64,000 nt of DNA. Origin: Ochotona curzoniae. Taxonomy: Eukaryota > Chordata > Mammalia > Lagomorpha > Ochotonidae. Position 1 is the first letter of the stretch. Every line of letters begins with the position of its first letter. Both the position numbers and the translations under genes were made by a program. Where the stretch lies: assembly GCF_017591425.1 (NCBI RefSeq), contig NW_024465655.1, positions 1,611,501 to 1,675,500 of the forward strand, written 5' to 3'. The notes under the pieces are model-generated. The model had not been told where the DNA came from and made no database searches. It saw only the letters and a list, made by a program, of their open reading frames with translations. Below, piece after piece: positions 1 through 10,995 of the stretch.

Positions 1-75
1 CTTGGAAAATGAAGCAGCAGATGGAGGATCTGCCTGCCTCTCCTCTCTGTAAGTCCACCTTTGCAATACAAAGGC
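1..75 (+). repeat. CSINE fragment, 3' end only, cut by window edge
   Basis: The first bases match the 3' part of the lagomorph CSINE: 'GCAGATGGAGGATCTGCCTG', then a CTCTCCTCTCTGTAA stretch and a short 'TTTGCAATA' end. The head and body lie outside the window. Old and diverged. Confidence 0.5.
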
Positions 76-84
76 AGTAGAATT

Positions 85-215
85 ACAGAGACAAAGATAA
101 TGTGCCTCTCTGGCCAGTGACCATGACGGTGCAAGGGCAGACCTGGGAGCCAGGAATTCAGTCTGGGTCTCCTGTGATGTGGACCAGAAGCTAATCACCT
201 GAGCCATGGCTCTGC
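85..215 (-). repeat. Diverged CSINE fragment (antisense), tentative
   Basis: 'TTACAGAGACAAAGAT' followed by 'GGGAGCCAGGAATTCAGTC', 'GGGTCTCCTGTGATGT' and 'CTAATCACCTGAGCCAT' follows the order seen in antisense copies of older CSINEs. Identity is low and no tail or duplication is visible. Confidence 0.3.
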
Positions 216-618
216 AAGAGCTGGAAGCTGGAGCCAGGAGCTACGGCTAGGAATGGACCCCAGGTATGCCCACAGAAAACATGCTTGTCTTCATTGCTGG
301 CCTAAAAGACTACTCCAGGCTCTGGAGTTTTTAAGTGAAGACAATGAATTCATCAGTCAACCATGAAGCAAATCATACAAGAAAATGAATGGGAGAGACA
401 GAGACAGATTCATTGAAAAGCCCATGCATCACACAGGAAATGCGGATAGGACAGTCCAGCGCAACTTTGACCCAGGAAGCCCAGTAGTGAGAGCTCTTCT
501 CCTGAGAGAACAAAGCACCCAGAGTCCCCGGAGTGGGAGAGCTCTTCAAACACGGCGTCTACGTTAGAGGGCTGGTTTAGTTGGAAACAAGAGACATTGG
601 CTGAATGTTTCTCAAAAA
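216..618. other. Unassigned sequence
   Basis: No recognisable repeat, RNA gene or exon. The short open frames here have no splice context or familiar motif. Confidence 0.5.
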
Positions 619-940
619 AAACTTTTTTAAAGATTTATTTATTGCTATTGGAAAGTCAGATTTACAGAGAGGAGGGACAGAGACAAAAATTATTACTCCC
701 CAGGAGGCCACAATGGCTGGAGCTGAGCTGCTCCAAAGCCAGGAGCCAGGAGCTTCTTCCGGTTCTTCCACATGGATGCAGGGTCCCAAGGCTTTGGGCC
801 ATCCTCCACTGCTTTACCAGGCCACAGGCAGGGAGCTGGCAGACAAGTAGGGCAGCCAGGACATAAACTGCTGTCCAGATAGGATCCTGGTGCATGGAAG
901 GTGAGGACTTTAGCCATGAGGCTACTGCACCAGGACCTAA
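619..940 (-). repeat. CSINE, near full length, antisense
   Basis: The tail complement 'CTTTTTTAAAGATTTATT' is followed by 'GGAAAGTCAGATTTACAGAG', 'GCTGAGCTGCTCCAAAGCC', 'GGTCCCAAGGCTTTGGGCC' and the head complement ending 'CTACTGCACCAGGACC'. This is the standard antisense CSINE order. Moderate divergence and loss of CpGs suggest middle age. No clear target-site duplication. Confidence 0.9.
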
Positions 941-1124
941 ACAATCTGTTTTTGAAAAGGTGATTAACAGCTTTATCAGTGCCCGGAAGACCTTTAACTA
1001 GAAACTTGAGGAAACTAGGACCGGCCCTGAAAGCACACTACAGGAATTTTCTGATGAGGATGATGTATGGTCCTGCTCAAGTTATCCCGAAGGACCATAG
1101 ATTGGGTGGCTTGAGCCACAGTGA

Positions 1125-1420
1125 CATGGAACTCCACAGCTCCAGAGGTCGGAGCTCCAGGATCAGGCTGTAGGTTCAGCTGCTGCCTTGGGAGCCCGGA
1201 TCTCTGAGGGAGGCACAGGCCCCAGACCTCTCTCCTTGGCTTCAAAATGTATGCCTTCAGGTCCATGGGCCTTCTACTGTCTGTTCTCATTGGCTTTGCC
1301 CCACACTGGTCTCTGTGTCCAAATCTCCTTTCTTTTTTTTTTTAACAAGGACACCAGGGAAAAATCTTAGGGCTCACTCTGAAGACGTCACTCTAGATTG
1401 ATTGTCTGCAAAACAAAACC
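1125..1420 (-). mobile_element. MaLR-like (MLT1-type) LTR remnant, antisense
   Basis: 'CCTCTCTCCTTGGCTT', then 'TGGTCTCTGTGTCCAAATCT', then 'AACAAGGACACCAGGG' match the antisense order of MLT1-type LTRs, where 'GTCCTTATAAGAAGAGG' lies in the sense strand. The family name is from memory of the consensus, and the ends are not resolved. Confidence 0.5.
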
Positions 1421-2570
1421 CTACCTGCCGATGTGGTCCCATGCTAATGTGGTGGGGCTAGGTATTTGACATATGAACTTGCAGGGAAAGGGATAAATTT
1501 AGCCCTGCATACAGAGAACATTAAGATGCCCCATCACCTGTTCTCCACTTGTGCTGTTACCCCCATGTCTTTGAGCACCAGGAGAAGTGGACGCTGCTGG
1601 TATGGGCTGGGCTGTGTCCCAGAAGGACAAAGAATCTGTCGTTGTCAGTTTCTAGGGTGAGGGGACAGATTCTACCTTGTAGCAAGATTTGGGCAGCAGA
1701 AATAACCCACACCGAGGAAGGAGACTCAGTAGGCACACAATCTAAAGCCCTCAGTAGGCATGGCAGTACTTTGTAAGCAACGTAGGTACACTTGTCTGTG
1801 GAAAGAAGCCAGCAGGGCATAGAACAGAAGCTGGAGGACCTAGTGTGGTGACGGAAAACCTGGCCAATCAGGACAGCATTCACATGGGATCGTCTGGGTC
1901 TCTCCCAGTTGGAGTGGCGAATGGGGTGGAAATACCCGACTCGAATGATTCATTTCCACCTCCACCATCCCAAGCAGAGGTGAGATAAGCACCCGGGGTC
2001 ACATGCCACTTGTCCTCTGGGACTTTGCCGTGGTGAGGCATACACAGGACCAAGACCAAGGAAAGCAAAATCCTCTTCCTGCTAGCAGAGAAGCAATGCT
2101 GGGTCAAGTTGATGGAGCTATGGGCTGCAAACACTGCCGCATGATGCAGGTCATTGTCGAGACCTCTTCCTGGGGAGACCTCTCCAGAGGTCAGAGGGCA
2201 GCGCTTCCATCTCCCATGGGGGAACATCAGCACGGACAGGAGTGAGTCCCTGAGAACGAACAGCTGATGCCGTGACCGGGTCCTTGGCTCCACGCCTCTC
2301 ATCTCCAGGCTTTCCGCAGAGCTCTTACCCACTTGGGGGTTCACTGTTGACTGAGTGCCTTCAGAGTCTGGGCTGCACTAGGGCCCAGAGATACCAACCT
2401 GCCATCATGTGGACTCTACCCTCCACAAGCGCCAAGGGTAGTGGGACAAAGTAGTATGCTTACCAGGAACTTTAGTGCAGCATTTTAGAGCGCACACCAA
2501 CAGGAAGAAGTGTGTACATTTTTGTGTGTTGCTATAACTCTTCACACCCAACCACTAAAATGTGATAGCC
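1421..2570. other. Unassigned sequence
   Basis: About 1.1 kb with no repeat I can name. Open stretches on both strands (up to about 150 codons on the minus strand) are within chance expectation for a window of this size, and no conserved domain is visible. Confidence 0.5.
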
Positions 2571-2611
2571 TCTTTCTCTCTGTCTCTCTCTCTCTCTCTC
2601 TTTCTCTCTCT
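2571..2611. repeat. (CT)n microsatellite
   Basis: CT dinucleotide run with a few TTT and TG interruptions. Confidence 0.9.
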
Positions 2612-2726
2612 GACACACTGCTTTATCTGTGGCATACCTCTACCCAGAGTCTAGGGGCTATTAAAGACTCAATAAATACTTTTGAATGACTTTTTTTGGA
2701 GAAAGCATATGAGAAAGAATGCACTA

Positions 2727-3060
2727 GGCTGGGCCCAGCACAGTAGCCTAGTGGCTGAAGTCCTCGCCTTGCACACACCGGGATCCCATATGGGCACTGG
2801 TTCTAATCCCTGCAGCCCCACTTCCCATCCAGCTCCCTGCTTGTGGCTTGGGAAAGCAGTCAAGGATGGCCCAAAACCTTGGGACCCTGTACCTGCATAG
2901 GAGACCCAGAGGAAGCTCCTGGCTTCTGGCTTTGGATGAGCTCAGTTCCAGCCATTGCGGCCACTTGGGACATTAAACAGTGGACAGAAGATCTTTCTCT
3001 CTGTTTCTCCTTCGCTGTAAATCTCACTTTCCAACAAAATGAATAAAGCTTAAAAAGAAG
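2727..3060 (+). repeat. CSINE, full length, sense
   Basis: Starts with head 'GGGCCCAGCACAGTAGCCTA', then 'GTGGCTGAAGTCCTCGCC' (A-box region), 'CTGGTTCTAATCCCTGCAGC' (B box), 'GTCAAGGATGGCCCAAAACC' and a tail 'AATAAAGCTTAAAAAG'. CpG decay indicates an intermediate age. Confidence 0.92.
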
Positions 3061-3179
3061 AGTGCTCCAGTCTGCTATGGACAATCAAGGCAGGCTCCCT
3101 AGCACACAGAGCTTCCTGTGGGATGTTGATGGTGTGTCTGGTCGTGGGTTTTGAATGTTTTGCTGTGTTCATGTCCCTC

Positions 3180-3545
3180 GCCAGAGGCCTTGACTAGGAG
3201 ACTTGCCTGGGCCATGGGAAAGTAGTAAACATCACACAAGCAGAAACTTGAAATGAGCTTACAGATTGCAGAGTCTGCTCTTGGAATGTTGCCACCCACA
3301 GAAACACAGCCCAGACGAGCCTGTGGGAGACAAGAGACCATATGGGGCAGAGCTGAGTCATCTTGGCCAAAGGCCAGCCCAGGCCAGCTGATTGCAGATG
3401 CATCACTGAGCCCAATCCAGTTCAGTAAAACGTCCCAGCTGACCCAGAGAGGAATTAGAAATATGAGTTGGCTGTCCTAAGCTACCAAGTTTTGGGATGA
3501 CTTGCTACACAGCGTTATTGTGGCCATAGGTAACTGTCTCACTCA
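3180..3545 (+). mobile_element. Ancient LTR- or L1M-type 3' end, tentative
   Basis: The stretch ends 'AAGCTACCAAGTTTTGGGAT', 'GACTTGCTACACAGCGTTAT' and 'GGCCATAGGTAACTG'. This matches the widespread mammalian '...AAGCCACTAAGTTTTGGGGT...' repeat 3' end. Which family it belongs to is not certain. Confidence 0.4.
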
Positions 3546-3879
3546 GCAATACCTGTGAAAAAGCAAATCCTCCATATGCTTCAAGTACAAGAAAGTTAAG
3601 GTTCAGAAACAAAATAGAATTTTGTAGAAGTCACCTGAGGCTCTGTGGACTGTGCACTGACAACCCTCGTCCTTAAGCAGATCAACATAGGGCTGAGACA
3701 TCATAGGAGGTTAGGGGATCAGTTATGTGAGAAGAACAAGAAGGAAAAAGGAGGAGTGAAAACAGAGTTTGGAAGAGATGGAGACAGGGAGGAGGGTGTT
3801 TGACTCGTTGACCAGTGCTTGCTCCAAAACTTTAGTGAGGTATTAGGGAACTGTAAGTCATATGTAACCGATAGATTGG

Positions 3880-4440
3880 GTTAACTTGAGAAATGGATTG
3901 TGAAGAACTTTTTAAAGAAGTTGAAGCAGATCTTTTAAAGAAACAATGCAGAGATGGACAGGTTCCAAGGAAGGCAGTGGGTGTGGGATGTGCATGCTTC
4001 TGTGGGACACCCGTCATGCAGCCCATCGTCAGCTGAATGGCCAGGAAAGGGAAGGAAAGCACTGAATTTAGATTTAGGATAGCTAGGAACAAACAGGATT
4101 GGGAGAACAGGTTAGAACAACACTGCAAGGCAAGGGTACTGTTGTAGTAAATGATCTAAGGCTAAAAACAAGCTTGGCAAATTGAAAGACCTTAAAGTGG
4201 GTGAGATGGCTTTACTGAGTGGAAGGGGTAGGGACAGAGTTTATTCTGAATGATTTCCAATATAGGAATGACTCTGGAGAACGGGTTGAGGAGAAGATAG
4301 GTTATAGACAGGCAAGCAGAAGTAAGGAGAACGGAGAAGAGGCAGCCCCAGTTGGTTGCTAGACCATGGTAATGGCCAGAAAGATGGTGCCAAGCAGAAT
4401 TCTCTTGGAAGGTGAGCTGAGTGGATTTCCACTAGGACGG
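3880..4440 (-). mobile_element. Probable L2 LINE fragment, antisense
   Basis: A purine-rich run with 'GGATTGGGAGAACAGGTTAG', 'TACTGTTGTAGTAAATGATC' and 'GAAGATAGGTTATAGACAGG' follows the layout of the antisense L2 3' region ('...GGAGACCAGTTAGGAGGCTACTGCAGTAAT'). Similarity is weak and the ends are a guess. Confidence 0.35.
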
Positions 4441-4464
4441 ACATGAAGGAATGGCAGGAATAGA

Positions 4465-4745
4465 CCATGGCTGTCAGGGAGTCCTTGACTCAGTGGTTGA
4501 GACTCTGCTGGGGATGCACGCATCCCACATTGGAGCGTGGAGGCTCATGTCCCAGCTCTGCTCTTGCTCCGTGTTCCAGCTTCCTGCTGATGCACAGCTC
4601 TGGGAGGCAGCGGATAATGGCTCAGGCACTTAACTGTCATCCATGAAGATGACTGGGTAGAGCACTTAGCTTCTGGCTTCAGCCCGGCCCTCCCTGGTGA
4701 TGACGAGCATGGGAGTGAACAAACAGATTGGCAGTCGCTCTTTAA
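4465..4745 (+). repeat. Old CSINE, sense
   Basis: 'GGGGATGCACGCATCCCACA', 'TCCAGCTTCCTGCTGATGCA', 'GGGAGGCAGCGGATAATGGC' and 'CTTCTGGCTTCAGCCCGGCC' match the older CSINE body (form with 'CTGCTAATGTGCACCCTGGGAG'). Diverged; the tail has eroded. Confidence 0.7.
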
Positions 4746-5089
4746 CTCTCGTTCTCCGTCAAATCAACAACCCAAAACAGAATGGCTCTCAAGCTTAGAA
4801 CAACTAGATGGGTTGTGGCACCAGCTGCCGAAACAGGAAAGAGCAAGACATTGGTTGATTGGTTGGTATTTTCTTTTGAATTGGGATCTGAAAAAAAACA
4901 ACAAATAGAAAAGAGTAGGGATGGAGAGTTGGGAAGACAAGGCTTATATGGAAAATGCAGTGTTACGTGTGCTCCTTTAGAGAGACTCACTGGAGACACC
5001 ACGGTCCCAGGCTTATCCCTGGGGAAAGCTTGACTATTATAGAATAAAAATGAATGATTAATAGAACTATAACATATGAAGGAGTACTT

Positions 5090-5280
5090 TGGGTCTGTTT
5101 CTGATGTAACTGGCACTTTCATGGCGCTTTTGATAGCAGCTGACCAGAGCCCAGTACGGTAAACTGGAAAGTTAGCGTTATTCCCAATTTCAAATGGAGA
5201 CTCCAAAGCAGCAGAACCAGGCAACTAACAAGTGATGGAACAGGACTACAATCTGGGCCTTCCGGTTACTAGGTCCGTGC
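5090..5280 (-). repeat. MIR SINE fragment, antisense
   Basis: 'TTCCCAATTTCAAATGGAGA', then 'GCAACTAACAAGTGATGGAA' and 'CTACAATCTGGGCCTTCCGG' follow the antisense MIR order (cells 'ATTTTACAGATGAGGAAACTG', 'AGCTAGTAAGTGGCAGAGC'). Confidence 0.5.
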
Positions 5281-5299
5281 ATCACACTCTGACTCACGG

Positions 5300-6700
5300 C
5301 TGTTCTTCTTTTCAAGGCCTGTTACTGATGAGCAGCCCTCGATATTCGCCACACCTGTTCTTCCACCTTTTGGGGACTTTGTGTTGTCAGCTTTCTCCTA
5401 GGTCTTTTTTGGATTTACCCCCACCCCCTATCCCTTTTCTCCCTTTTTATCTCATGAAGATGTCATGCTTGCAAACTCACTAAAACTCCATGATAACATC
5501 CCGTGACAGTGGTTGGTACTTGGCTCCCATCCTCTACCAGCCCCAATGCTCATTTTAATAATCTACCCAAAACAAGGCTCTCAGTTTTATTTAAATGAAT
5601 TTTTGGACTCTGTGTATCATATTATGGTGGTGTTTTACTCTACTGTCAATTCCTTTTTCCTGGGCTTTCTCATCTGGGGGACCAGCTGTCCAGGGTTCAG
5701 GTTCAGCACCTGGTCGCTGGGTGTTGCCGCAGGAAACCTCCCACTGATTGGGTTAGACCAAGTCATCCTGCCCTGGGCCACAAGCACCGTTCACAGATCC
5801 TGCGCTACCTTGACCCTGTTCACCTGTATCTTGTTTCCAGTTTCTTCATTCTCTTGAAACACCAGATTCTTCATGTGCTTTTAGGCTGTGAAGTGACTTC
5901 CTATTTCATGCAAGTTACAGAAACCCTTACAGGGACAGGCACCAACTTCCGACAATGAGAGCCGCATCTTCTTGCATCTGTTTTTCCTATTTTCCCTTTG
6001 GTCATAGTGAAGTGGGGGAGCCTTCGCCACTCTAGGTTTTCTCTATCTGCCTGTGGTCTGCATTTCGTCTCCTCTCAGCTTGTACATTTTCAACTTTTCT
6101 CTCTTTTTTTTTGGTATGCTCCATTCAACCAAAAGATAAACCGAGTGATGTCTTGAGTCATGACTGATTCCACTGTTAGTACCATTTGCTTGCACATGAT
6201 TTACATTTATATGATTTTCTATGCATTCCCAATCATCTATTCTTTTCTACTGAGCAGATAAATGACTGCCATAAAGCCAGTCACAAATTCTTCAATGAAT
6301 TATGATGAACGGAACCAAATTGTTCAGTGTGATGACAAGATCATCGATAACATCTTGCATGGCTTTTATAAAATTATCATGTATACTTCAGTTTCACAAG
6401 ATTTCTGCTCTATTTCTGGGATCGTTATTTAGTCCTGAGCTTTATATTGATAGCCTAAATTCAAAAGAGGATAAATGACAAATTTCATCTATTCCCTGGC
6501 ATAACTTGTTGAAATTTTATAATATACTGTAAAAAAAATTTAACCAGTGAAAAGATATCACTTACCAAAATAATTGTATGTTTGGTAAACTATTGTACCG
6601 AGAGATTCTGAGCTAGCTACGTAAATAAATAAATATCCATTAGATTCGTCTTCCACTGAAGATGTGGTGTCCTTAGTCTCTGCCCCTTGGTAGAACATTT
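5300..6700. other. AT-rich unassigned sequence
   Basis: The part after 6,100 is AT-rich with scattered homopolymer runs. I see no exon, RNA gene or nameable repeat, though old LINE debris is possible. Confidence 0.45.
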
Positions 6701-7170
6701 CTCTCGTTACCGTCTTTCCAATGCTGATTCACTCTTCCTCCTAACAAACCTGTCTCTCTTCCTTATTGTTCCCCCTACTAATTTCATTGGTACAGGTTGC
6801 CAGCAAGCCCCATGTTGCTCCATTCAGTGAACACGGTCTCATCTGATGTTTTCTCTCAGAGTGTGACCTACAGTGAGCCATCCATTGGCACCTGCAGGGA
6901 AGGGCCCTGACTTGCGTGGCACCACTCCCGGTAGGTTTCCTTCTAACTCCAGGATCGGAGTTCCATTTGCATGCTGCTGTCCAGCCCTCTCCTCACCTTA
7001 ACCTGCCTACTAAATGCCTCTTCTCATTTGGTGTGTTCTCAGATGGTCTCACCCACATTCTGTACGCTGATAACTCCCCAACCTTGAAGTGCTTCCAAGA
7101 ACTTTCTACCGAGTATCAGTTCCATGTGTTCATCCACCTACTTGATGTCCCCATGCAATACAATTATAAT

Positions 7171-7212
7171 AGCCCTCCAAAAGAATGTGTCAGCCCTCCA
7201 AAAGAATGTGTC
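7171..7212. repeat. 21-bp perfect tandem duplication
   Basis: Two back-to-back identical copies of a 21-bp unit beginning AGCCCTCCAAAAG lie within the L2 remnant. Perfect identity implies a far younger event than the host element. Confidence 0.95.
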
Positions 7213-8069
7213 AATACTTACTCTTCCTCCAGTCAATGACTCAATCATGCTCACGAAAATTCAAAGAGTTAGCTTAATAGACACTTCCATTTCTGCCTGT
7301 TGGCCCCCATTTGCCATTGCACTGGAAAAAGCTCTGCCAATGTCCTTATGTTTTCCCCATGGATTTGCCCCTGCTGGGATCAGTTCTACAGGGCTGAATT
7401 TGTTACCCATGACTAGCCAGTTAGACTTAACTCTAAAGCTATTTCCTAAAAGAACACTGACACTTTCCCTTCTCCTGGATTTGCTGTCCTGTGAGTACAC
7501 AAACCTGAAGCCAAAGCCTAGAGGTAAGGTCCTGGAGACAGCTATTGTTAGCCAGCTGGCCTCCTGGGTCTTTTGTAGCCAAATGATCTCATCTATCCCC
7601 TGGACTTTTCCAGCATATGACTTGCTATATTTACATTTATTATTTGTTTAATGATGGATGTCTACCGTCCGTATCAATTAGAATCCAGTCACTGATACTG
7701 AAACAGTTCTAAAAGACACATAATCCTTAGCAGCCTGCGTCTTTCGCTCCCTACCCAGTCAGTCTCCATGTCCTTTCGATCCACCTCCTAATTCGCTGTC
7801 TTTAACACCAGCCATCCTCAGCCTGTTGCAGCCACCGCTCTAGCACAGTCTCAGTTGAGTGAACACAAGGGCTTCTAACTGGTCCTTATTTCCTGACCTG
7901 TCCCTTCAATGTAGTCTTTGCCCAGCAGTCCACACAGTCTTACTAAAACGTGTCTGTTCACTTCAGTGCTTGCAGTTGCTCACATAAGCAAGTCCAGAAA
8001 CTATTTGCATGAAATACCGAGCTTTTCCTTCATTTCTACCTTTGTCTCATCCCATCTCCCCTCAATTCT

Positions 8070-8318
8070 TTTCATATTTGAAGGAAAGAGAGAAATCTGT
8101 TATTCGCTAGTTCACTCCCCAAATGGGCAAAATGGCCAGCCCTGAAACTCAGGATTCATTCTGGGTCTCCCACGTGGGTACCAGAGCTGGCACTCAGAAT
8201 GTGTTTGAACAAGAAGCTGGGATGGGATGCTCAGACTCACACCCAGACACGCTAGCGTGGGATGTATGCATCCTCAGCTGTTTCTTATCCACTGTGCCAG
8301 ATGTCTGCTCCATCCCTT
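8070..8318 (-). repeat. Old CSINE nested in L2, antisense
   Basis: 'TTCACTCCCCAAATGGGCAA', 'CTGGGTCTCCCACGTGGGTA' and 'TTATCCACTGTGCCAGATG' are in antisense CSINE order. L2-like sequence lies on both sides. Confidence 0.7.
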
Positions 8319-8884
8319 CTCGTTTGTGCCAGGAGCCATAGTAATCCTTAGTACCTGTGAAACATCATTAAGTCTAAGCCAGTCCCAGCTTCCATGTAAT
8401 ACCTCTGGAGAGGACCCCCTACTATTCCAAACTAGGCCCCTTTCTCTCCTGCACCAGCAGCTACGCCTGTATAACTGGCACTGCACACTTCACCTTCAAA
8501 GCATCTGTCAGCATTAAAATGAGCATTTACTATTACTGATTAACTCAACAATTTAACTCCCCCACTAAGCTCTCAGCCCCACGAGGACAGGGACCTGGCT
8601 GTCCTTTTGCTCACCGCCATAGCTTATCATGGGACCTGACGTAGATATTGATTGCACTTCTCTTCATTCTATCCTGGAGGGACAGGTGCAAGAGAAACTT
8701 AGAGAAGGAGACATGTTCTAGGATGTTGCGCACATCCATAGATTTCCACTTAGATGAAAAGCTTTCTAGTTCAGCAGTTGTCCCTCTGTCACGCTCCGAA
8801 GGTCATGCCTCTTGCAGGTGAAGACGAAGTGGGGCCATTGTGAAAAGTTCAAGTTCATATGAGGACCAAATCGGAGGCATGGGC

Positions 8885-9010
8885 ATTGGGCGGGATGGTT
8901 AGGTTGCACCTTGGAAGGCTCACGTCCCCCATCAGGCCTGTACTAGTTTTGCTCTGCTTCCAGTGTCTATTTCCTGCTAATGTGTGCCTTTATTACCTGG
9001 GTCTCTGCCA
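8885..9010 (+). repeat. Old CSINE 5' fragment, sense
   Basis: 'GGTTAGGTTGCACCTTGGAA', 'GGCTCACGTCCCCCATCAGG' and 'TTTCCTGCTAATGTGTGCCT' match the head and middle of the older CSINE form. The 3' half is absent. Confidence 0.6.
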
Positions 9011-9190
9011 TCTGTATGCAAAACCCAAACTGAGATCCTGGATCCTAACTTTGGTCTGGTCCGGTCAAGGTTATCGCAGGCATTTGTAGAGTGAACCAGA
9101 AACCAAATGTATGCCTCATCAACAAGCTCGTCCTTTCACCCTTCCGTTCTTCCTTCCTTCCATCCCTCCATCCATCTGTCCCTGTCTTTC

Positions 9191-9540
9191 TCTTCTTTTT
9201 TTTTAACATTTGTTTTATTTTTTTCTATTGGAAAGTCAGATATACAGAGAGGAGGAGAGACAGAGAGCAAGATCTTCCATCTGTTGATTCACTGTCCAAG
9301 TGGCTGCCATGCCGGAACTGATCCGATGTGAAGCCAGGAGCCAGAAGTCTCTTCCGAGTCTCCCATGTGGGCGCAGGGTCCCAGTGTTCTGGGCCCATCC
9401 TCGACTGCTTTCCCAGGCCACAAACAGGGAGCTGAAAGGGAAGCAGGGCTACTGGGATTCGAACTGGTGCCCATATGGGATCCCAGCACATGAAAGGTGA
9501 GGAACTTGGCTGCTAGGCTACTGCACCAGACTCCATTCCG
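9191..9540 (-). repeat. CSINE, full length, antisense
   Basis: Runs from a T-rich tail complement through 'GGAAAGTCAGATATACAGAG' and 'GGGATTCGAACTGGTGCCC' (antisense B box) to 'GCTACTGCACCAGACTCC'. A 7-bp repeat GTCTTTC occurs at 9,184-9,190 and 9,541-9,547 and may be the remaining target-site duplication. Confidence 0.92.
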
Positions 9541-9547
9541 GTCTTTC

Positions 9548-10640
9548 AAATAAAATGAAAGTAAATATAGTTTTAAAACTACAAAGTATGGGGAAAAAAC
9601 ACAAAAGATAAAGCTTCAAGCTTTTATTTTTTTTTCAACAGAATGTTTGATTTTAAACAAAATAATACAGGAAAAAGAAGAATCAGCTAGATTTGAGGAG
9701 CGTAACGATGCAAGGTAGGGCCCTAGGTTTGAATTGAGCTTGTATAAAGCAGGCATGAAGGACATTTGAGGGCCAATTTGGGGAAATCTGAACACAGACT
9801 GGGCTTCAGATAGGATGAACATTTACCAACAAGGAAAGATGTAGATTATTAACTCAAAGAAACCCGGAATACAAATAGCTGTACACATTTCATTACAATG
9901 TAAGTGTGTCTACGTATGCACAGGGCGAACTTGAAAGACACAGCACAGTGGTGGGAAGATGGGGTTATCATTTTGTTAACCTGAACGTGTATCGTTTTCA
10001 GAAGGTGGAATTGTCGCTTTTGTAACCATAAAGTGAAGCATGAAAAAATGCCTCGCCTATTTAAGATAAACAAGAGCACGTTTTTATGGAAAGCTTTCCA
10101 GGATATTTTTCTCATGTCTTCCCCCTGGGAAATGACTTGGTGCCTCCTGCTTCTGAGTAGGTCTCCATTAAAAAAAAAAAAAAAGATTCGAAAATCAATA
10201 AATAAATGTCCTTGAACTCCAAGTGAATCAGTCAGGTCCTGGGCACGCATGCATTTGCCGCCAGCAGTGTCAGGAAAGGACCTCCCATCCATGGCAGCAG
10301 AGGTTGTAGGAAAGCCACGGTTCCAGGGAGGCGCTCGCGTGATCGCTCGGCCACGCTGGAGCAACCACTTCCCACCTCGGATGGAAAAATCCACGGCTCA
10401 TCAACTCTTAAGGGGGGTGAGTGGAATTTAGAAAACGCTGAGTCTCCAAGCTGTCCGTGAGAGTGAGGCAGGAGTGCTCTGACAGCAAGTGTGACACTGG
10501 GGAGGCTGTGGGCTGGGTGCGAGTGAACTGAAAATCAAGAGACTTGCCTTAAAACCAAATTCTCTTTTATTCTGGAGGAATCAGAAAAGACGACAGCCAT
10601 GGGGTCTTCATATTCTGTATCTGTAAAACTAAAGTCCATA
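9548..10640. other. Unassigned sequence with a local CpG cluster
   Basis: No nameable repeat. The stretch about 10,240-10,390 carries roughly ten CpGs in 150 bp ('GGCGCTCGCGTGATCGCTCG'), unusual outside the young SINEs. A minus-strand open frame of 181 codons covers it, but it includes a poly-Phe run read from an A(14) tract, which argues against coding use. Confidence 0.45.
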
Positions 10641-10656
10641 TGAGATTGAAAAGTTT

Positions 10657-10980
10657 GCCCTGGTGTGGGAGCCTAGTGGCTGAAGTCCTCTCCTTGCACA
10701 CACTGGGATCCCATGTGGGCACTGGTTCGAATCCCGGCAGCCCTGTCTCCCATCCAGTTCCCTGCTTGTGGCCTGGGAAAGCAGTCAAGGACGGTCCAAA
10801 GCCTTGGGACCCTGCACCCATGTGGGAGACCCGGAAGAGGATCCTGGCTCCTGGCTTCGGATGGGCTCAGTTCCGGCCATTGGGGCTGCTTGGGGAGTGA
10901 ATCAGTGGATGAAAGATCTTCGTGTTTCTCCTCCCCTCTGTATATCTTGACTTTCAATAAAACAAATCTTAAAAAAAAGA
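10657..10980 (+). repeat. CSINE, full length, sense, with duplication
   Basis: The body runs from 'GTGTGGGAGCCTAGTGGCTG' through the canonical B box 'TGGTTCGAATCCCGGCAGC' to 'CAATAAAACAAATCTTAAAA'. Flanks 'ATTGAAAAGTTT' (10,645-10,656) and 'ATTGAAAATTTT' (10,982-10,993) form a 12-bp target-site duplication with one mismatch. Confidence 0.93.
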
Positions 10981-10995
10981 AATTGAAAATTTTTG

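Larger units (their letters stand above)
6700..8660 (+). mobile_element. Ancient L2 LINE, long 3' region, interrupted
   Basis: Several L2 landmarks occur in order: 'TACGCTGATAACTCCCCAAC' near 7,064, 'CTACTTGATGTCCCCATGC' near 7,137, 'GGGCTTCTAACTGGTCC' near 7,869, 'GCAGTCCACACAGTCTTACT' near 7,923 and the 3' end 'CCCCACGAGGACAGGGACC' near 8,577. An older CSINE (about 8,070-8,318) sits inside it in antisense, so the L2 came first. The coding frame is destroyed; there is no working reverse transcriptase here. Confidence 0.65.

Noticed and set aside
619..940. Recurring open frames of 60-105 codons with similar peptides (such as SWLLALD, FPRPQAG) at many sites
   Set aside because: They are CSINE bodies read in one frame or another, not a gene family.
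2729..2860. tRNA gene suggested by A- and B-box-like motifs
   Set aside because: The motifs belong to the tRNA-derived head of the CSINE. No cloverleaf with paired acceptor stem or CCA-adjacent end is present.
9849..10394. 181-codon minus-strand frame as a gene
   Set aside because: Contains a poly-Phe run from an A(14) tract and no recognisable domain.
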